Below, piece after piece: positions 1-17,382 of a stretch of DNA of 64,000 nt; within the stretch, counting starts at the first letter, position 1, and every line of letters begins with the position of its first letter. The position numbers were made by a program, and so were the translations under genes. Source of the stretch: Trichoplax adhaerens (Eukaryota > Placozoa > Uniplacotomia > Trichoplacea > Trichoplacidae); contig NW_002060947.1 of NCBI RefSeq assembly GCF_000150275.1, forward strand, positions 7,372,482 to 7,436,481, read 5' to 3'. The notes below the pieces were generated by a model, which was not told where the DNA came from, did not search any database, and was given only the letters and a program-made list of their open reading frames with translations.

Positions 1-19
1 TCTGCTACTATCTAAAATT

Positions 20-720
20 GTATTAAGCTACTAGCTAAATCAATTTAAATTATTCTTTGTATAATCTTAAACTTCTCTACACTAATCATGTAGACGAATA
101 ATGCAAACACATAACAAAAATATAGTAATGCTGAAATATGTAGATCAGCAGGCATTCATGAGAATGCAAACCCTACCCTGAAACACTGTTTCTTAGTAGC
201 AAAGTACAGATATTCTCCTATGGAAAGTTGCTGCCCTAAAAATTTTAACCTTAATCTTAGCAATGTAATAATATCTCACGACTCTTTCTAATTATTCCAA
301 TAATTACTTCAAATCACAAAGTAAAAGACAGAAAATGCTACTAATCAAGCATGCACAATTTTGGCTACTAGCAGAGTCGACTTAAACCATTTCGCATATA
401 ATCTAAGCATCTCTACGTTTATTATGCTCTTAATTAATGCAACTACATTAGTAAAAATATATCAATGCTGTAATATACAGACCAGCATACTATACATAAA
501 TGAGAATGCAAATCTTACCTGGAAATGCTGCTTCTTTGTGGAAAAGTACAACTACTCCCTTACGGAAAGCTATTTCTCTGTAAATTTCAATCTCAATCGT
601 AGTAATCCAAGAAGATCTCGCAACTACTTCTAATTATTATTCTAATTATCACCACCCAATGGCAAAGGTCAAAAGTAGAATAAGTCATGAGTCAAGCATG
701 CGCAAGTTTACTACCAACAG
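20..720. repeat. Diverged two-copy tandem duplication (~345 bp unit)
   Basis: Two neighbouring stretches align over their whole length with indels. Landmarks are agaatgcaaa at about 161 and agaatgcaaat at about 503 (offset 342), and tcaagcatgc at about 345 and 692 (offset 347). The short AT-rich open frame at 361-633 lies inside the second copy and does not look like protein. The DNA is probably a non-coding local duplication. Confidence 0.75.
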
Positions 721-1324
721 ATTTCAATTAAATAAATTGCTTTGATGGAAATTTACGTCATAAATTATAGGATCAAGATTGTTTCGATTCATCTAATAGT
801 AATATAAGCAATCAAGTTTTGAATGGTAGCTTGCAGTATATAGAGGCTGTCTTATTATTTTTTAGTCCAGTTCTGTTTCTAACAACGTTTCATAAACTAT
901 AGCGCTAACGGCTTGAATGTTGCTTTTTATTCGATATACAGTCGTGATTATGATAACTGTCGCCAGTCATTATCTAGTACTTTGATCTAGTGCAGATGTG
1001 CCTTTGATTTATTGCCGAATTTTTCAATTTTCCTTAGCATGGCATAAGGCTGTCCTTGTTGGGATGAGATTAGTCCTAAGGAGTGAGTTTATTTTCCCAA
1101 TTGTTGAGAGTTATCTTAGAAAGAAGCCAATGGATCACATGCGTATTCAGGAAATCAATTCTCTGCGTGAAAATAGACATCATCTATTTAATAATAGAGA
1201 TTATCTGCAACCTAGAAGTAGCTATCTCCAAGCGTCAGATAAAACTCATCGGTTGACAAGCAATGATATTGCTGGAGATTAACTACAATGTGATACTTAT
1301 CTAAATATTTCTATGATCTATTAG

Positions 1325-3316
1325 AAACAACATGAATTAGCATCTGCTCAACAAAACTGTGATCGATCAGGAACGCTAGCAAGAAAGATCATGGATCAAG
1401 TTCGACTTGCTCGATATTTCCATCATCAATGGGACATACAAGCAATGAAATAGGCTTATGATGATGCATTAGATGATTATAAGCAATCATTAGCTTTGAA
1501 ATTAAAATTGCCAGGAGAGAACCATGTCGATGTAGCTGAAGCTTATCATAGTATGGGAGAAGCTTATTTTCGCCAATCGAAATTAGATGATGCTTTAATT
1601 TTATATCAGAAAAGCTTAGATATTAAAATTAATATATCTGGTGATAATAATTTGAATGTTGCTCGATCCGACAATAGCATTGGCAGTGTTACAGAGATCT
1701 TAAGCTCGATGCTGCTCTATCCATGTATCAAAAGTGTCTCCCTATTGAGCTAAAATTGTTAGGGGATTGCAATTTACACGTTACAATATCTTACAACAAC
1801 ATTGGTAGTGTTTATCAAAATCTATCGAATTATCATCAAGCTCCATCCATGTATCAAAAATGTCTAAACATAGATTTGGAAATACTAGGCGATGATGATC
1901 TAAAAGTGACTTTATCTTATAATAATATCGGAGCTATATATACAATCTTCAAGGCAAGAATAATGATGCACTATCCATATACAAGAAATCTCTTGATATT
2001 AAACTGCAAATTCTAGGCAATAACAACTTAGATGTTGCTCGAACTTATAATAACATGAGTATTGCTTATGAAAATCAATTTATATATGATGAAGCAATTA
2101 CTACGTATCAAAGGCCCTTTCTATTCAACAGAAAGCATTTGGGGGGTCGAAGTTTACATGTTGGTACATATGTTGCTACATATAAGAAGAATATCTGCTG
2201 TTCAGGTATTATTTTTAATTCCAACCCTAATGATACAAGTCGTAAGTCTTTACTACAGTGACGTCAATGTTGTAAGAAATTGCATAAAATTATTAAACAG
2301 TTTACCAGTAATTTACCATTTATGCAACGGTCTATTCCTACACCTTGGTATATTATGGCATCCTTGCTATACACATCCGTTAATAATATCAACAGATAGA
2401 ATATTTCTGATGAATTTAAAGATATATTAAAAAAAAAATTGCAACATTATGCGATATGAAGATATTAAAAAATTAGCTAAGGATTTCGGATTTTTGGAAA
2501 ATGATAAAGTTACGCAGTATTCTTACGTATCTGCATGACACTGGTGATATCGTATTTTGTCAGAAAGAAGGCATCAATAGAATGATTGTAACCAATATAG
2601 ACTGATTGCTGCAAATATTTCGTAGTATCATTAAATTAGATCGGCATCAGTTTAAAATTGCAGAAGCGAGAGAAAGTTATAATTTAGCTCGTCGGACAGG
2701 TATTATGTCTGAAACTTGTCTTGATTATGCTATCACAGAATTTAAATTAAATCAGATAGAAAAAGAATTTGTACTACAATTGATGGAAAGTTACAATATT
2801 ATCAGTAAGATTGATGACGAACATGAAGATGATGAGGCAACAGCTCTAAATCGTCTATATTTTATACCTTATTTACTTAATTCATATGCTGATGAACTCG
2901 ATTTAAGTGGTTATAGCGTATCCGATTGTTTATATATTGGCTATAATAAATGCTTCGTTCCTTATATACCGAATGGAATATTTTATTGCCTGCTATCAGC
3001 GTGTCTAAAAATGTGGAATAATCGCCGTGTAAAGTTATATTACCAATGTGCTAAATTTTTCCCATTGGACGATTATTATTATGCCATCGTTAGGAAAGAA
3101 AAATCTTATATTAGCCTACAGTACTGCTATCAGGAGATAAACGATGTCGAAATTTTGAAATTGATCAGTCAGAAAGTCGAGATATCAATTCATCAAAAGC
3201 GTCCATATAATACTATCAAAGAGAAATTTTATAAAATTATGAATGAGAGAATGCCTAAGTATGCAAATTTACCGTGCCAGTTCTCTATGTTCGATGTAGC
3301 GAATGCCATCAAATGA
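1325..3316 (+). pseudogene. Decayed TPR + COR (ROCO/STAND-type) gene
   Basis: About four to five TPR-like units of roughly 42 residues run from 1454 to about 2150, with phrases such as YQKSLDIK, LGDNNL and SYNNIGSVY. A COR-type module follows: a linker with IPTPWYIMASLL near 2330-2370, then KLAKDFGF, YLHDTGDIVF and LLQIFRSII, the usual winged-helix core of ROCO proteins. Lesions seen are TAG at 1451, frame changes near 1715 and 1975, TGA at 2259, TAG at 2396, a frame change at an A-run near 2430, another near 2510, and TGA at 2603 where the family has Trp. From 2606 to 3316 the frame stays open for 236 codons, with IPYLL and a P-x-G-x-F motif typical of COR. No Roc P-loop is visible between the TPRs and COR. 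An open frame at 998-1282 could be a further upstream remnant, but I do not recognise it. Assembly error cannot be excluded. Confidence 0.75.
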
Positions 3317-3842
3317 CAAATCTTAATTATCGATATCATGAAGATCGGAATATATTTCGTTGCTGTTAAGATAATTGCAATAAATTTTTCAAAAGTCAGT
3401 CGATTATTGATTGGATGCTTTATAAAAGAAAAAAAACTAACAGGTACGGATAGGATAATGCTATAGTATATTTAATTATCGTAAGATGCTTGTCGATAAA
3501 CATATACTATAAAAATGGCAACTAGTTGCTTTCTGTAGAGCATCACTATTTATCAGACTGATTTTACTATGTATAAACACTCGACCTCATTAATGTAAAA
3601 TATGAGTATAGCTAATTAATAAAAGTTTAATGCTACAACATATTATACCATATGTATTGGTAACGATGTACATTTTCTCCGATAGTGTGAGCAATGAATA
3701 TCTACCAATATCGTGATTATTAGTCTAACCAATCTTATGAAAAGGGTAACTTACTAACATTTTAGTCGTAACTGAAAAATAATCGGTTGTACTGTATTTA
3801 AAACTATATAGGGACGCAAAACAAATTCCAACCTAGTTCAAA
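3317..3842. other. Spacer between COR and CARD remnants
   Basis: AT-rich DNA with many stops in all frames. I see no coding segment or repeat here. It may be an old intron or decayed linker between the COR remnant and the CARD-like remnant. Confidence 0.4.
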
Positions 3843-4165
3843 TGGAATGGAATTTATAAACGCGGTGATGGAAAGAAATTATAAGACAATAATAAATGAT
3901 TTGCCGTTAAAATCGTTAATCTACGACTTTAGAGGAATTAATTCTTAAATGATGACGATGTCGACTTATTAAATTTAATTTAATTAATCATCATAAGAAA
4001 CGTAATCATGAACTTATCATCATCTTATAGCGAAAAGGAATAGATTCATTCTTAAAATTTTGCAATACTTTAAAGGAAAATGAACTGCGTTGTTTACAAA
4101 ACCTTGGGAAGCAACTAAAAATGGATATAGCCAATCTCGGTACGACCATAATTCCTTAAAAAATC
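3843..4165 (+). pseudogene. Decayed CARD (death-fold) domain fragment
   Basis: Reading 3843-3955 gives MERNYKTIINDLPLKSLI, resembling the first helices of a CARD. A second frame gives LNDDDVDLLNLI, resembling the 'gvLs.ddvelI' segment. After a frame change, HHKKRNHELIIIL, a TAG near 4030, and RKGIDSFLKFCNTLKENE match the last CARD helices (R-K-x-x-x-L-L-x-x-L then GxxxFxxFxxxL). The order and spacing of these three pieces fit one CARD of about 90 residues carrying at least one frameshift and one stop. It lies 0.5 kb past the COR remnant on the same strand, so both may come from one death-fold/ROCO immune-type gene, though this is inferred. The similarity is from memory of the family. Confidence 0.5.
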
Positions 4166-5220
4166 ATTACGGCATATGCACGATGGGGAAGCCAACGCGT
4201 AACGCTAATTGCCCGGCCTGTGATTATGTAATTATGGCATATTAGGATATACAACCTAATTGCTATAAATTTATTGGATCATATTAGGCATAACATTTTC
4301 AATGCAATACATGGATATAATCAATTACTCCTTAGTAGCTGCAATGAAAACTACGAGCTAGCAAGGTTATTAATATACCCTAAACATAATTGATTACCAC
4401 CGTAAATCTATTTTTTATCATTGGTACGAGCATTGTTATAAAGATTTGTTAAAAATTATAAATGACAATGATTGACTAGTCCTGGCTTAAAGCTACACGT
4501 TCGTGGGATCTTTTATTTCGCGTAATGTTCTTTCTAATCATCAATACAGATTCAGCAAAATAAAAGTTTAATCAAAGCATCTTATATCTGAATACAGCCT
4601 TAAAAAGTGTCATTTTCATCACAGTTTTTAAATTACCGAGCAATAAAGATAATAAGGACAAAGATCTATGAAAATAGTCATCAGTCCATTAATTTCAACT
4701 ATCATTATGATAGAAGAGTGCTAATATTCGAAAAGAAAATCAGATATGTGCACAGCACTTATGACGAAAACTAGATGAATTTATTGGACAAATTTAAAGT
4801 TTCTTTATGTGCTGTCTGTCTTTCAATTTTATAATAAATCCAAGGAAATGTTACCTATAACATTTTTGAGATTTAAAAACTCGTGTCGGAAAATGAATTA
4901 ACTATAAAAAATTGACAACGTGCTCCGAAAGTTATACGTAAAAATTGCAATTTCTGGCATTTCGGAAGCTGCTAGTCATAATCTGACAGTTATAAAGACA
5001 CATGTTTTATAATATCCAAAGGATTTCTTAATTTTTTAAATAGATATCAGACAATTTGTAGCAAATAGATATCCTTTTCATTTTATCTATCGTACAACTG
5101 ACAACAATAGTATACCAGTGAGTGTTTTGTTAAATTATGGAAGCTATTCATTACTAAATCACTAGTTCTTACGGCGGATTGATAAGAACTACAGACGACG
5201 ATGAAAATAAGCCGTCACCA
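4166..5220. other. Intergenic stretch
   Basis: AT-rich sequence between the CARD remnant and the 3' end of the KMO gene. I found no open frame with protein-like composition and no clear repeat. It should contain the KMO 3' UTR near 5100-5220. Confidence 0.4.
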
Positions 5221-9492
<4,272 letters not shown>

Positions 9493-10824
9493 TTTCGATG
9501 TTTCTGCCTGGAACGATCTGATGACGGTTAAAGAGTTAACTTCGTATTTAATTGAAGTCAATCCTAGGTCTATCGGTGGATAATTTCAATGGTGGTTCAA
9601 TAATGCTAATCTAATTTGTTGATATTACATGCTATTAGTTGGATTTTAGCATGGGTTGAACTTTCACCTTGGCTCTTGTTCTCGTTATGTCGTAATGCCT
9701 AAGGCCAAGCGATGACAAGCCAGTTTTCAACAAGGCCGGAAAAAAGTTTGTGTACACTCCGAAGACGATACTTGCTAATACTACCACAGTATTGAGCGTA
9801 TTGTACCTGATGTTGACTCTAAGTCAATTAGTGCTTCTTATGCAATATCGAGTTTGCATTCCAATCCTCTAGACAGTGGCCACCCTACTACTGTAATCCT
9901 TCTTTCAAGGCGTGAATCAATGCATACCTAATAAGATGAGTTCGAATCGATAGGCACTCCTACTCTATCGGTAATAAGAGCTTCTTAAGCACCTTGCAGA
10001 CTCGGCTGAGTAGCATCGCCATTGGCATACCCTTCTACAGTATCAAGCCTAGGTTGGCATCTTCAACAGCCGAAAGTATATCCCAACAAACATGCGAAAG
10101 AACTTGGCTTGTTTGAATAGAATAATATCCATAATACGATAATGCATTCATCATCGTAATCATTGTCCTGTCAAGATGTCAATAGAGAAAGAATTTGCTT
10201 TTATGATTCATCGATTACGAGCAGCTAATTGGATCGAATTAAATGGAGTACTCCTTGCAGGGTGCATTGCATTCGTTGGTCCACTATAGTCTACACTCTG
10301 TCTTATTAGTCATGGAGAGAGATATAGTGCCTATTGTAGAGAATAGTCGAGAAATTTGCAATTTAATCAAGGTGATGGCAATTTGTGGACCGAGGACTTC
10401 TCGATCCTTGTCTTATCATGGAGAAATTCCTCTTTCTACCATCATGAGTGCTGTCGATCTCCCCTATCCAAAACAACTTGCCGAGACTTGGATACTACAC
10501 TGCAGAGTTGGAAGAGACGCTTCCAATGATTGTCAATACAGTAGTCGGAATAGGGGAATCGTTCATTCGATGAATCCCTCTGCCCATATGTCCATTCGAC
10601 GAACACAATTTAATTTGCGATCATCAACATCGCAGGAAACATGTGACCAATGACCAATCGGTAAGCGATGATCATTGACTGATGGCGACGTCCACGCTCA
10701 ATTTTCCCATCAAGTCCTTCTAGCAGCGTTTACGGGCAGGGACAACGTTGTAGTGTACACTCTACTTTATTGCTAAGCTTATTTTAGTCGAAATCGCTAC
10801 GCTTTTCCATTTCTACCTCCCAGT
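9493..10824. other. KMO-NEK4 intergenic region, left part
   Basis: Higher-GC DNA upstream of KMO, which is read leftwards. It should hold the KMO promoter just right of 9492. An open frame at 10243-10653 (136 codons, +) has an odd composition rich in Ser, His and Arg, and I recognise no domain, so I do not call it a gene. It may be remains of a mobile element. Confidence 0.35.
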
Positions 10825-11045
10825 ATTTTTATTATTATTAATCAATGCATTGCTAGTGCTAGCTATCGCTCTTCTAACAGCAATGCTATTGACGCCAAGT
10901 ATTTCAAGTAAGGGGGGGAATAAACTACGGGACCCGGGTACATGGACTAGATTATTATTATTAAAATCAATCAAAGCATTGCTAGTGCTAGCTATTAACA
11001 GCAATGCCATTAAATTAATTTATTTTTAAGGGACACCGGCACATG
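10825..11045. repeat. Tandem duplication (~120 bp unit)
   Basis: Two copies each contain an ATT-rich start, then gcattgctagtgctagctat, then aacagcaatgc, and end with a GC-rich segment (gggacccgggtacatgg near 10930 and gggacaccggcacatgg near 11030) followed by gactag or gctag. The gctagtgctagc core is itself palindromic. Confidence 0.7.
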
Positions 11046-11124
11046 GGCTAGTAAAATTGACCGCTGAATTCACTATAGTGTAGTAGTGCATGGAAAAATC
11101 CGGACGGACAACGTGACCTTGATG

Positions 11125-11455
11125 ACGCAGAATCTTCGAGCTCATCCATGAGTGTACAGTGTACAGTGTACAGTACATGTACACGGTAAAGTACTGTACG
11201 ATTGACCGTACTGCGCAATACTGTCCTCTGGAGAGTAGTGTGCAAATGAAACGAAGGTCACGATATCCGTCCGGATATGGAGAGCTCGAGGATTCTGCGT
11301 AACGGTCCACAGTATTGTACTGTACTGTACTGTACGTACAGTACTGTACACTTAAATGAAATGTACAGTGTACAGTACGGTCCATCGTACAGTACTTTAC
11401 ACTGTGAGTACGTACAGTAGAGTACTCTCATGGATGAGCTCGAAGATTCTGTGTC
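11125..11455. repeat. Palindromic TACAGT-rich element with flanking inverted repeats
   Basis: The left arm near 11127-11152 (agaatcttcgagctcatcc) recurs inverted near 11428-11452 (ggatgagctcgaagattct). A third related copy (gagctcgaggattctgcgt) lies near 11283. Between the arms the sequence is built of tacagtgtacagt, gtactgtac and related self-complementary words, so either strand can fold back. Open frames in three frames here come from the simple repeat. It looks like a MITE-type or hairpin satellite. Confidence 0.65.
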
Positions 11456-12725
11456 GTGGTAACAGGCTACAGGATGACCTTCTGTATCAAACTTGATGAA
11501 AAAAGTGCTGTACGCGTACCTGTACCGTACACTTGTATCATAAACACTTGTCTGTCTATCTGTCCTAGGTGTCTTGCAATCTTCTACTGTTCTTCAATGG
11601 CGTACTCTTGTCTCTCTCGTAGCTCTAGTTCTCTTTCTCTCTTCTTAGCCACGTTTCTCGTCGAATAAAACTCCATTCTTTTCACTCACTTTTTGTTCCT
11701 TACTTTGAGGCAATCAAGATAGGACATACAGTAGCAGACATAGCAGTACTGATTTCATACGCAGCATCATCGAATAAGAAGGCTTGTTACCAAGGAAACG
11801 CCTCCCAACGCGATCGAATTTCAAGACGCATACAATGATTTCAAAATGACTACCGAGAGTATTCTACTAGCCTTTCAAACTATTGCACAGTAGACGTTGA
11901 TTTAAACTATATCTTTTACATATTATACAGACTTCTTTATTGTAGCGACTCTCTCACTCGAATTGATCCTCTGTACAATAGACCCAAAATGCCTATAGTA
12001 ACTGTAGTAATCACGGAAGAGCTCCATCCATTCACGTCGATTGCTGATGCATTACTGCTATTCTACATGCTTATTTTTCAATCTAAAATACTAGTATATT
12101 ATGCTATTGTTGATCCTAAAAACGTTATAGACTATGAAGATAATGAATTGATTATGTACAACTCTCCATAATGATGAGTGCATTTTACTGTATATTGTAC
12201 TGTAGAGAAGAGGTATCAAATGCAACAGACGTACTGCTTCAAAACAACAGAAGCCTTAATAGGATACACTAGTGATACTTGATGGGTCCTCTATTATACA
12301 CATCAGAATAGAATAAAATAAACGTTTTCCATGATATAATTAGCATGATAATTATTGATTGCTATACAGTATTTCCACTACGCTAGACAGCATCTATAGT
12401 GACATATCGATTCTGTTTCAAATACTATACTACACTTTTTTTCAATGTTACAAGCAAGGAACTCACTCGGCACTGTAGCCTAATTGTTCTTGACTTGAAC
12501 AACTAAGACAACATTTTTGGAAACTTATTTAATTTCAATTACACTTGGATGCGCCTTTCATATTCTATAACTAGTTCATGATGCTCGCCATCATTGATGA
12601 TTAAACTCAGTTATAGTGTACTTTTCAAACTGTAATTTTATATCTGAGGATGAGATTAACCTAAATCAACTCGACGTGTATTCAATTCATGCTTGTAATT
12701 AGTAACAGCCAGAGAATTTGCCAAT
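11456..12725. other. NEK4 upstream region
   Basis: No protein-like open frame is seen. The right end should hold the NEK4 promoter and 5' UTR. Short pyrimidine-rich runs near 11620-11690 may be simple sequence. A 60-codon open frame at 11989-12171 has no recognised motif. Confidence 0.35.
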
Positions 12726-15700
12726 ATGCCGTTAGATTCATTTAATGTTTTGAAACAAATTGGAAAAGGTTCATATGGAGAAGTATTCCTTGTCAGGCAT
12801 AAGCGTGGAAATAAAAAGGTAAATTTGATAAATTTTAAATTATCAAACAATTGTACCAAATTGGGCAATTGATGGTCAGCAATGTCATTCACTGATACAC
12901 TGATAGTGAAATGAATTCATCATGTGCAGTAGGCGTTAGCTTTCGTTATTATTGTATCGTGAAAATAAATAAATAGTTCAACTTTTCAACTATGACTATG
13001 TAGTGCTGTCGAAATGAATAAGAGATTGATTAAGTTACCTTTTTTGCTTTTTCCAATGGCTTCTTCCATATTATCCGTTGCTGTAACAATTAGTATGTCA
13101 TGAAGAAAATACAACTAAAAAATGCCTCTACCAGAGAAAGAAAAGCAGCGCAACAAGAGGTTTTACTATTTTCCATATTCTACTATTCTAAGAACAAAGT
13201 CAATCGACGATTGTATATGCATAACATGCTTAATTTACGTCTTATCATGCATTGACTATGTTAGGCTCTACTACTGAAGAAACTTATCCATCCCAACATC
13301 GTCTCTTACAAAGATTCCTTTCAGGATAGAACGGGTTACTTATACATTATAATGGGATTTTGTGAAGGTGGAGATGTATACAACTACTTAAAGAATAGAA
13401 ATGGCTTACCAATAGATGAAAGTCAAGTTATGGTTTGGTTTATGCAGATAGCATTAGCCCTTCAATTTATGCACAGCAATAACATCTTACATCGCGATTT
13501 AAAGACACAAAATATTTTCTTAACAAAGCATGACATTATCAAAGTTGGAGATCTCGGTATAGCTCGCGTCTTGGAAGGAAGTTGGGATCTGGCAACAACT
13601 CGTGTTGGTACACCTTATTACATGTCACCAGAACTATTTTCAAATCAACCATACAATCATAAAGTGAGTAATTTGACATTCTTTCTTCCTTGTATGCTTT
13701 ACTAAGGGAGCAATTGATCTTCATCGCTTTACTTATTCCAATTATTCGTTTTCTTTTAATAGTCCGATGTATGGGCACTCGGTTGTTGTGTTTATGAGAT
13801 GTTAACGTTAAAACATGCATTTAGTGCGAAAGACTTGAATTCCTTAGTATACAAAATTTTAAATGGAAAGGTATCGTAGCTAATAAACTAAAATCGATGG
13901 TCTTGACATTATCCTTTAAATAGATGCATTCAATATGTTGTATAAATACTTTCATTACTAATTTTAGGTTCCGCAAATGCCAAAGCAATACAGTACCCAA
14001 TTAGGTGATATTGTAAAGTCAACTTTAGCTCTAGATCCCAAGAATAGACCAAGTGTTCCTCAATTACTTCGTTTGCCATACATGAAAAGGCATATAAGCC
14101 AATTTCTTCAGTCAACCGATCATAGGTAACGAAGCGAACATAAGAAATGTCAGTCTTACTTGTATAGATTAAATTTTGCATCAATAATTACATCACCATT
14201 GTAAAAAAGAATTATTAAATACTAGCTCGAAACAGGCCAACAAGGAAAAAAGTAATAAAAGTGAACAGACAATTCAAAGAAATAATTCTGGTAAAAATTT
14301 CGAAAATCACAAAACGGATAAACACAATCATAAAGGCTATCGATATCTGATGATTAATTAACTTACTTTGAAAGACTCCATTAAACAACTAATGCATAGC
14401 AGAATCTATTAGGTATCGAAAGTTGACTTTAAATATTTTTCAATTATAGAATCAAGTCTATCCTCAGTATCTACAGATGAGAATGTTACCAAAGTTAAAA
14501 ATAAATATATAGTCCAATCTCCCAAAGAAAGTAGCGTCGATAATGCAACTTTTGTTAAAGGTGAAGACAATGAAGAATCAGGGAAAGTATCAAGAAAACC
14601 CAGTGATCCTGCTATTGCACAAGGAACAGAGGTTAGCAATATATTATATACTACTACATTGACCATTTTGAATAAGTGAGTTAGTAAAAATTGTTTGTAA
14701 ATTTCCGATAATAACGCCTACTTTCAGGCTAAATCTTCACGACGAGGTCGACCACTACCAGATCCACCAGTATCAGCTCAAAGCGATATCTTAAGTAGTA
14801 AATCTACAATAAGTGGCAATGAAGGTAGTCCAGCAAAATCAATACCATTAAATCGACGACGACAATCCGAACCAGTCAATTCTAGATCAAGTTCCAAGGA
14901 GTATGCTCTTTATTTTGAATTACAAATTATTGTAGCTTTATTTAATTTTGGTTAGTCTTCGTTCAGTATGTTTACTTCTTATACAGGTAGCAATGGTGCT
15001 AATTTATATAATGATAAAAACTGCTCTCTATAGAGAGTCAAATATTCACTTTTAGAATTTATTATGATGATAGGAGGGAAATTGAAGATGTGGAAGCATT
15101 TCCAACACCGAAGGTAGCTAAATTAGATTATAAAACAATTTTACTATGATTTTTAGGCCAAGTAATATTATGGCTAGCGTTATAATCCATGCATGTATAT
15201 TGAAGTAGTCTTATTTTTACCGGCGTTACCTTTTAGTCTTCTGGTGGTCCAACCATAAGTGCTGCTCGTGAGAGGCGTAGAATGAAACAGCAACGCAATC
15301 TATTCGATGTTAGTGTATTCAATTCTCCCAAAATCCCTCCAGTTGGGGAAGAAGAAATCCTGGGTCTGCATCATGATGTTCTTGATAGTATCGATCAGTT
15401 CTCAATTCCTGAAAATCAGGTAATTTTCTGTTTTTTTAACGCATTATATTTAGCCTCAGCAATTCAGTCATTAAAGCAACCATACAGCAAAAGCATATAG
15501 AAAAATAAGCGTAAGCATATAAAATGATTCTAAATGACAGTACGATTTTGCTTCGATAGCGCGAACCAACTGCTCAGTATCAACGTTTAAAGTCCTACGA
15601 TGCAAAAAAATTCAGTACAGGAAACGTAAAAGCCTCGAAAATTAAACAAAGTGCTTCGGCAGACGATAACTCGTGTGATCCTGATGAGGATTCGGACAAT

Positions 15701-17382
15701 CAAGGTGAAGGAAGCCATTCTGATAACAACATGTCAGATGATAGTGACAATGATAATGAGTTGCAGCCCGAAGCAAAGAAACAAGATGATAGGTTATCAT
15801 GGATTATTTGTAACATGTTTTAATTTGCATTAGTCATTACTTGCTTTGGAATACTCTCTGTAAGTTGTATAACTTTCACTTTATGAGGATTATACAATTG
15901 TATTTAGGCATCAAAAGGAAATGTCGTCCGTAATGTCATTGATGGAGATCACTCTTAAGGTTTCTGATGATAGTGAAAATGAGCCGCAACAACCGGAAGC
16001 TAAAGGTAAAAGATTGGCTATACAGTAATATCTGTTATAAACCATCCTTACCATTCATTTTAGTTACATTTTGGAGTAATATAATAATACTGTACCACTG
16101 TAGTAAATTGTACTTCGAAAGATATGGTAAAAATATGTTTCCTTTCAATGGTATTTAGAAGCAGACAAGATTGAAACATTAAGAGATGGGCTATTAGAAG
16201 AAAGGATACGCAATTTGAAGTAATTACTATTTTGTATTTCTTTTAAATTAATTAACTAGAATTCAGATCATGAGTGGAGAATAATGATACAGTGATAGAT
16301 ATGCAGTATTCAATGGAAAAAGAAATTTAGTATTTTAGAAAATCTTTCCTTTAAGAGTCTTCTACCTTATTCGATTAGTTACTATAGTCTGATATACAGG
16401 TCTTAATCTTTGCCCAATGTTTAGAGATATTTTTGGTTTAGAAAATAATCGATTCAACCATTTTTTCTGTATATAGAAAAGATTTATCTGAGATTGATAA
16501 TGGTTTACTACAAGAATGCTTTCGTCTACTTGACATTAGCGGTGTTGATGACGATGAGGAGGTGAGAAGCTATTTGAAAATACTACTGCAGTAGTTGTCC
16601 AATATTGACAGGGATATATGATGACGACTTCGAGATTAAATCGTTAACAGTAGCCACTGCAAATTCATGAAACTTGAAGCAATGATTTTTTAAAATAGCT
16701 ATTTTATACTTAATCAGATTTAGTGTGAGATTTCAAATGCGAAGTACCTTAAAGTAAATTTATGAAATTATTGTAAGACTGTCTGCTAAGTACCGCATGA
16801 TATCTTAACGATGGAGTTTAATAATTTAATTATTAGATCATTAACTTAGTGTCTTAAGCTTTTAAATTATTAAATATCAGTCTTAATCTTATTAGAAATT
16901 ACATTTTTTGCATACTTTGCTAGCGTTATTTCGTCTTATAATAAAAACGTATGGCGACTTTTAGAAATTGTATTAACTGTTAGAGTATTCATGATAGCAA
17001 CATATTATTTAGCCTTATAAACTTGCTATGTGTTCACTAACTTTCTTCAAATTAATAATACTGCATCGAGAATTGAAAAAATTAACATAAAGGATATATT
17101 ATAGACCGTGCGTTATGTACTATAAATGTTATTTAATATCTGCCATAATACAGATATAGAAAGGACATTAAATTTATTTACTATCACAACCAATATGTAA
17201 ATGACTCATTTTAGAATAATTTGATACTGATATAATTGAGAATAGCGAGTGATATTAACCAATTTCATTTTAACCATTTCTTCTAGTATTTGCTGAAGAG
17301 ATTGCTTGGAGAAGATTTATACCAGAAGCATAGACAAAATATATTCCACTTACATTTATTTAATAAGAAATTCACTGCTTAA
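12726..17382 (+). CDS. NEK4: NIMA-related kinase NEK4-like (15 exons)
   Basis: Ser/Thr kinase of the NEK family; vertebrate NEK4 acts at cilia/microtubules and in the DNA-damage response. Exons: 12726-12818, 13094-13159, 13265-13663, 13763-13870, 13968-14125, 14226-14290, 14450-14631, 14728-14900, 15056-15113, 15237-15419, 15560-15792, 15908-16005, 16159-16219, 16477-16561, 17287-17382. Phases agree throughout, giving 685 residues. Seen: [20 protein letters not shown] (glycine loop), YVMKKI lysine, [31 protein letters not shown] (DLG in place of DFG, as is usual for NEK4), [13 protein letters not shown], and [13 protein letters not shown]. The long tail keeps a NEK4-like [12 protein letters not shown] segment and an acidic Ser/Asp stretch. 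The last two exons encode a short helical end resembling the vertebrate C-terminus. The final 725-bp intron is the least certain junction. Confidence 0.9.

Noticed and set aside
11026-11385. Overlapping minus-strand open frames of 65-119 codons
   Set aside because: They lie in the TACAGT palindromic repeat and are open in several frames only because the repeat lacks stops.
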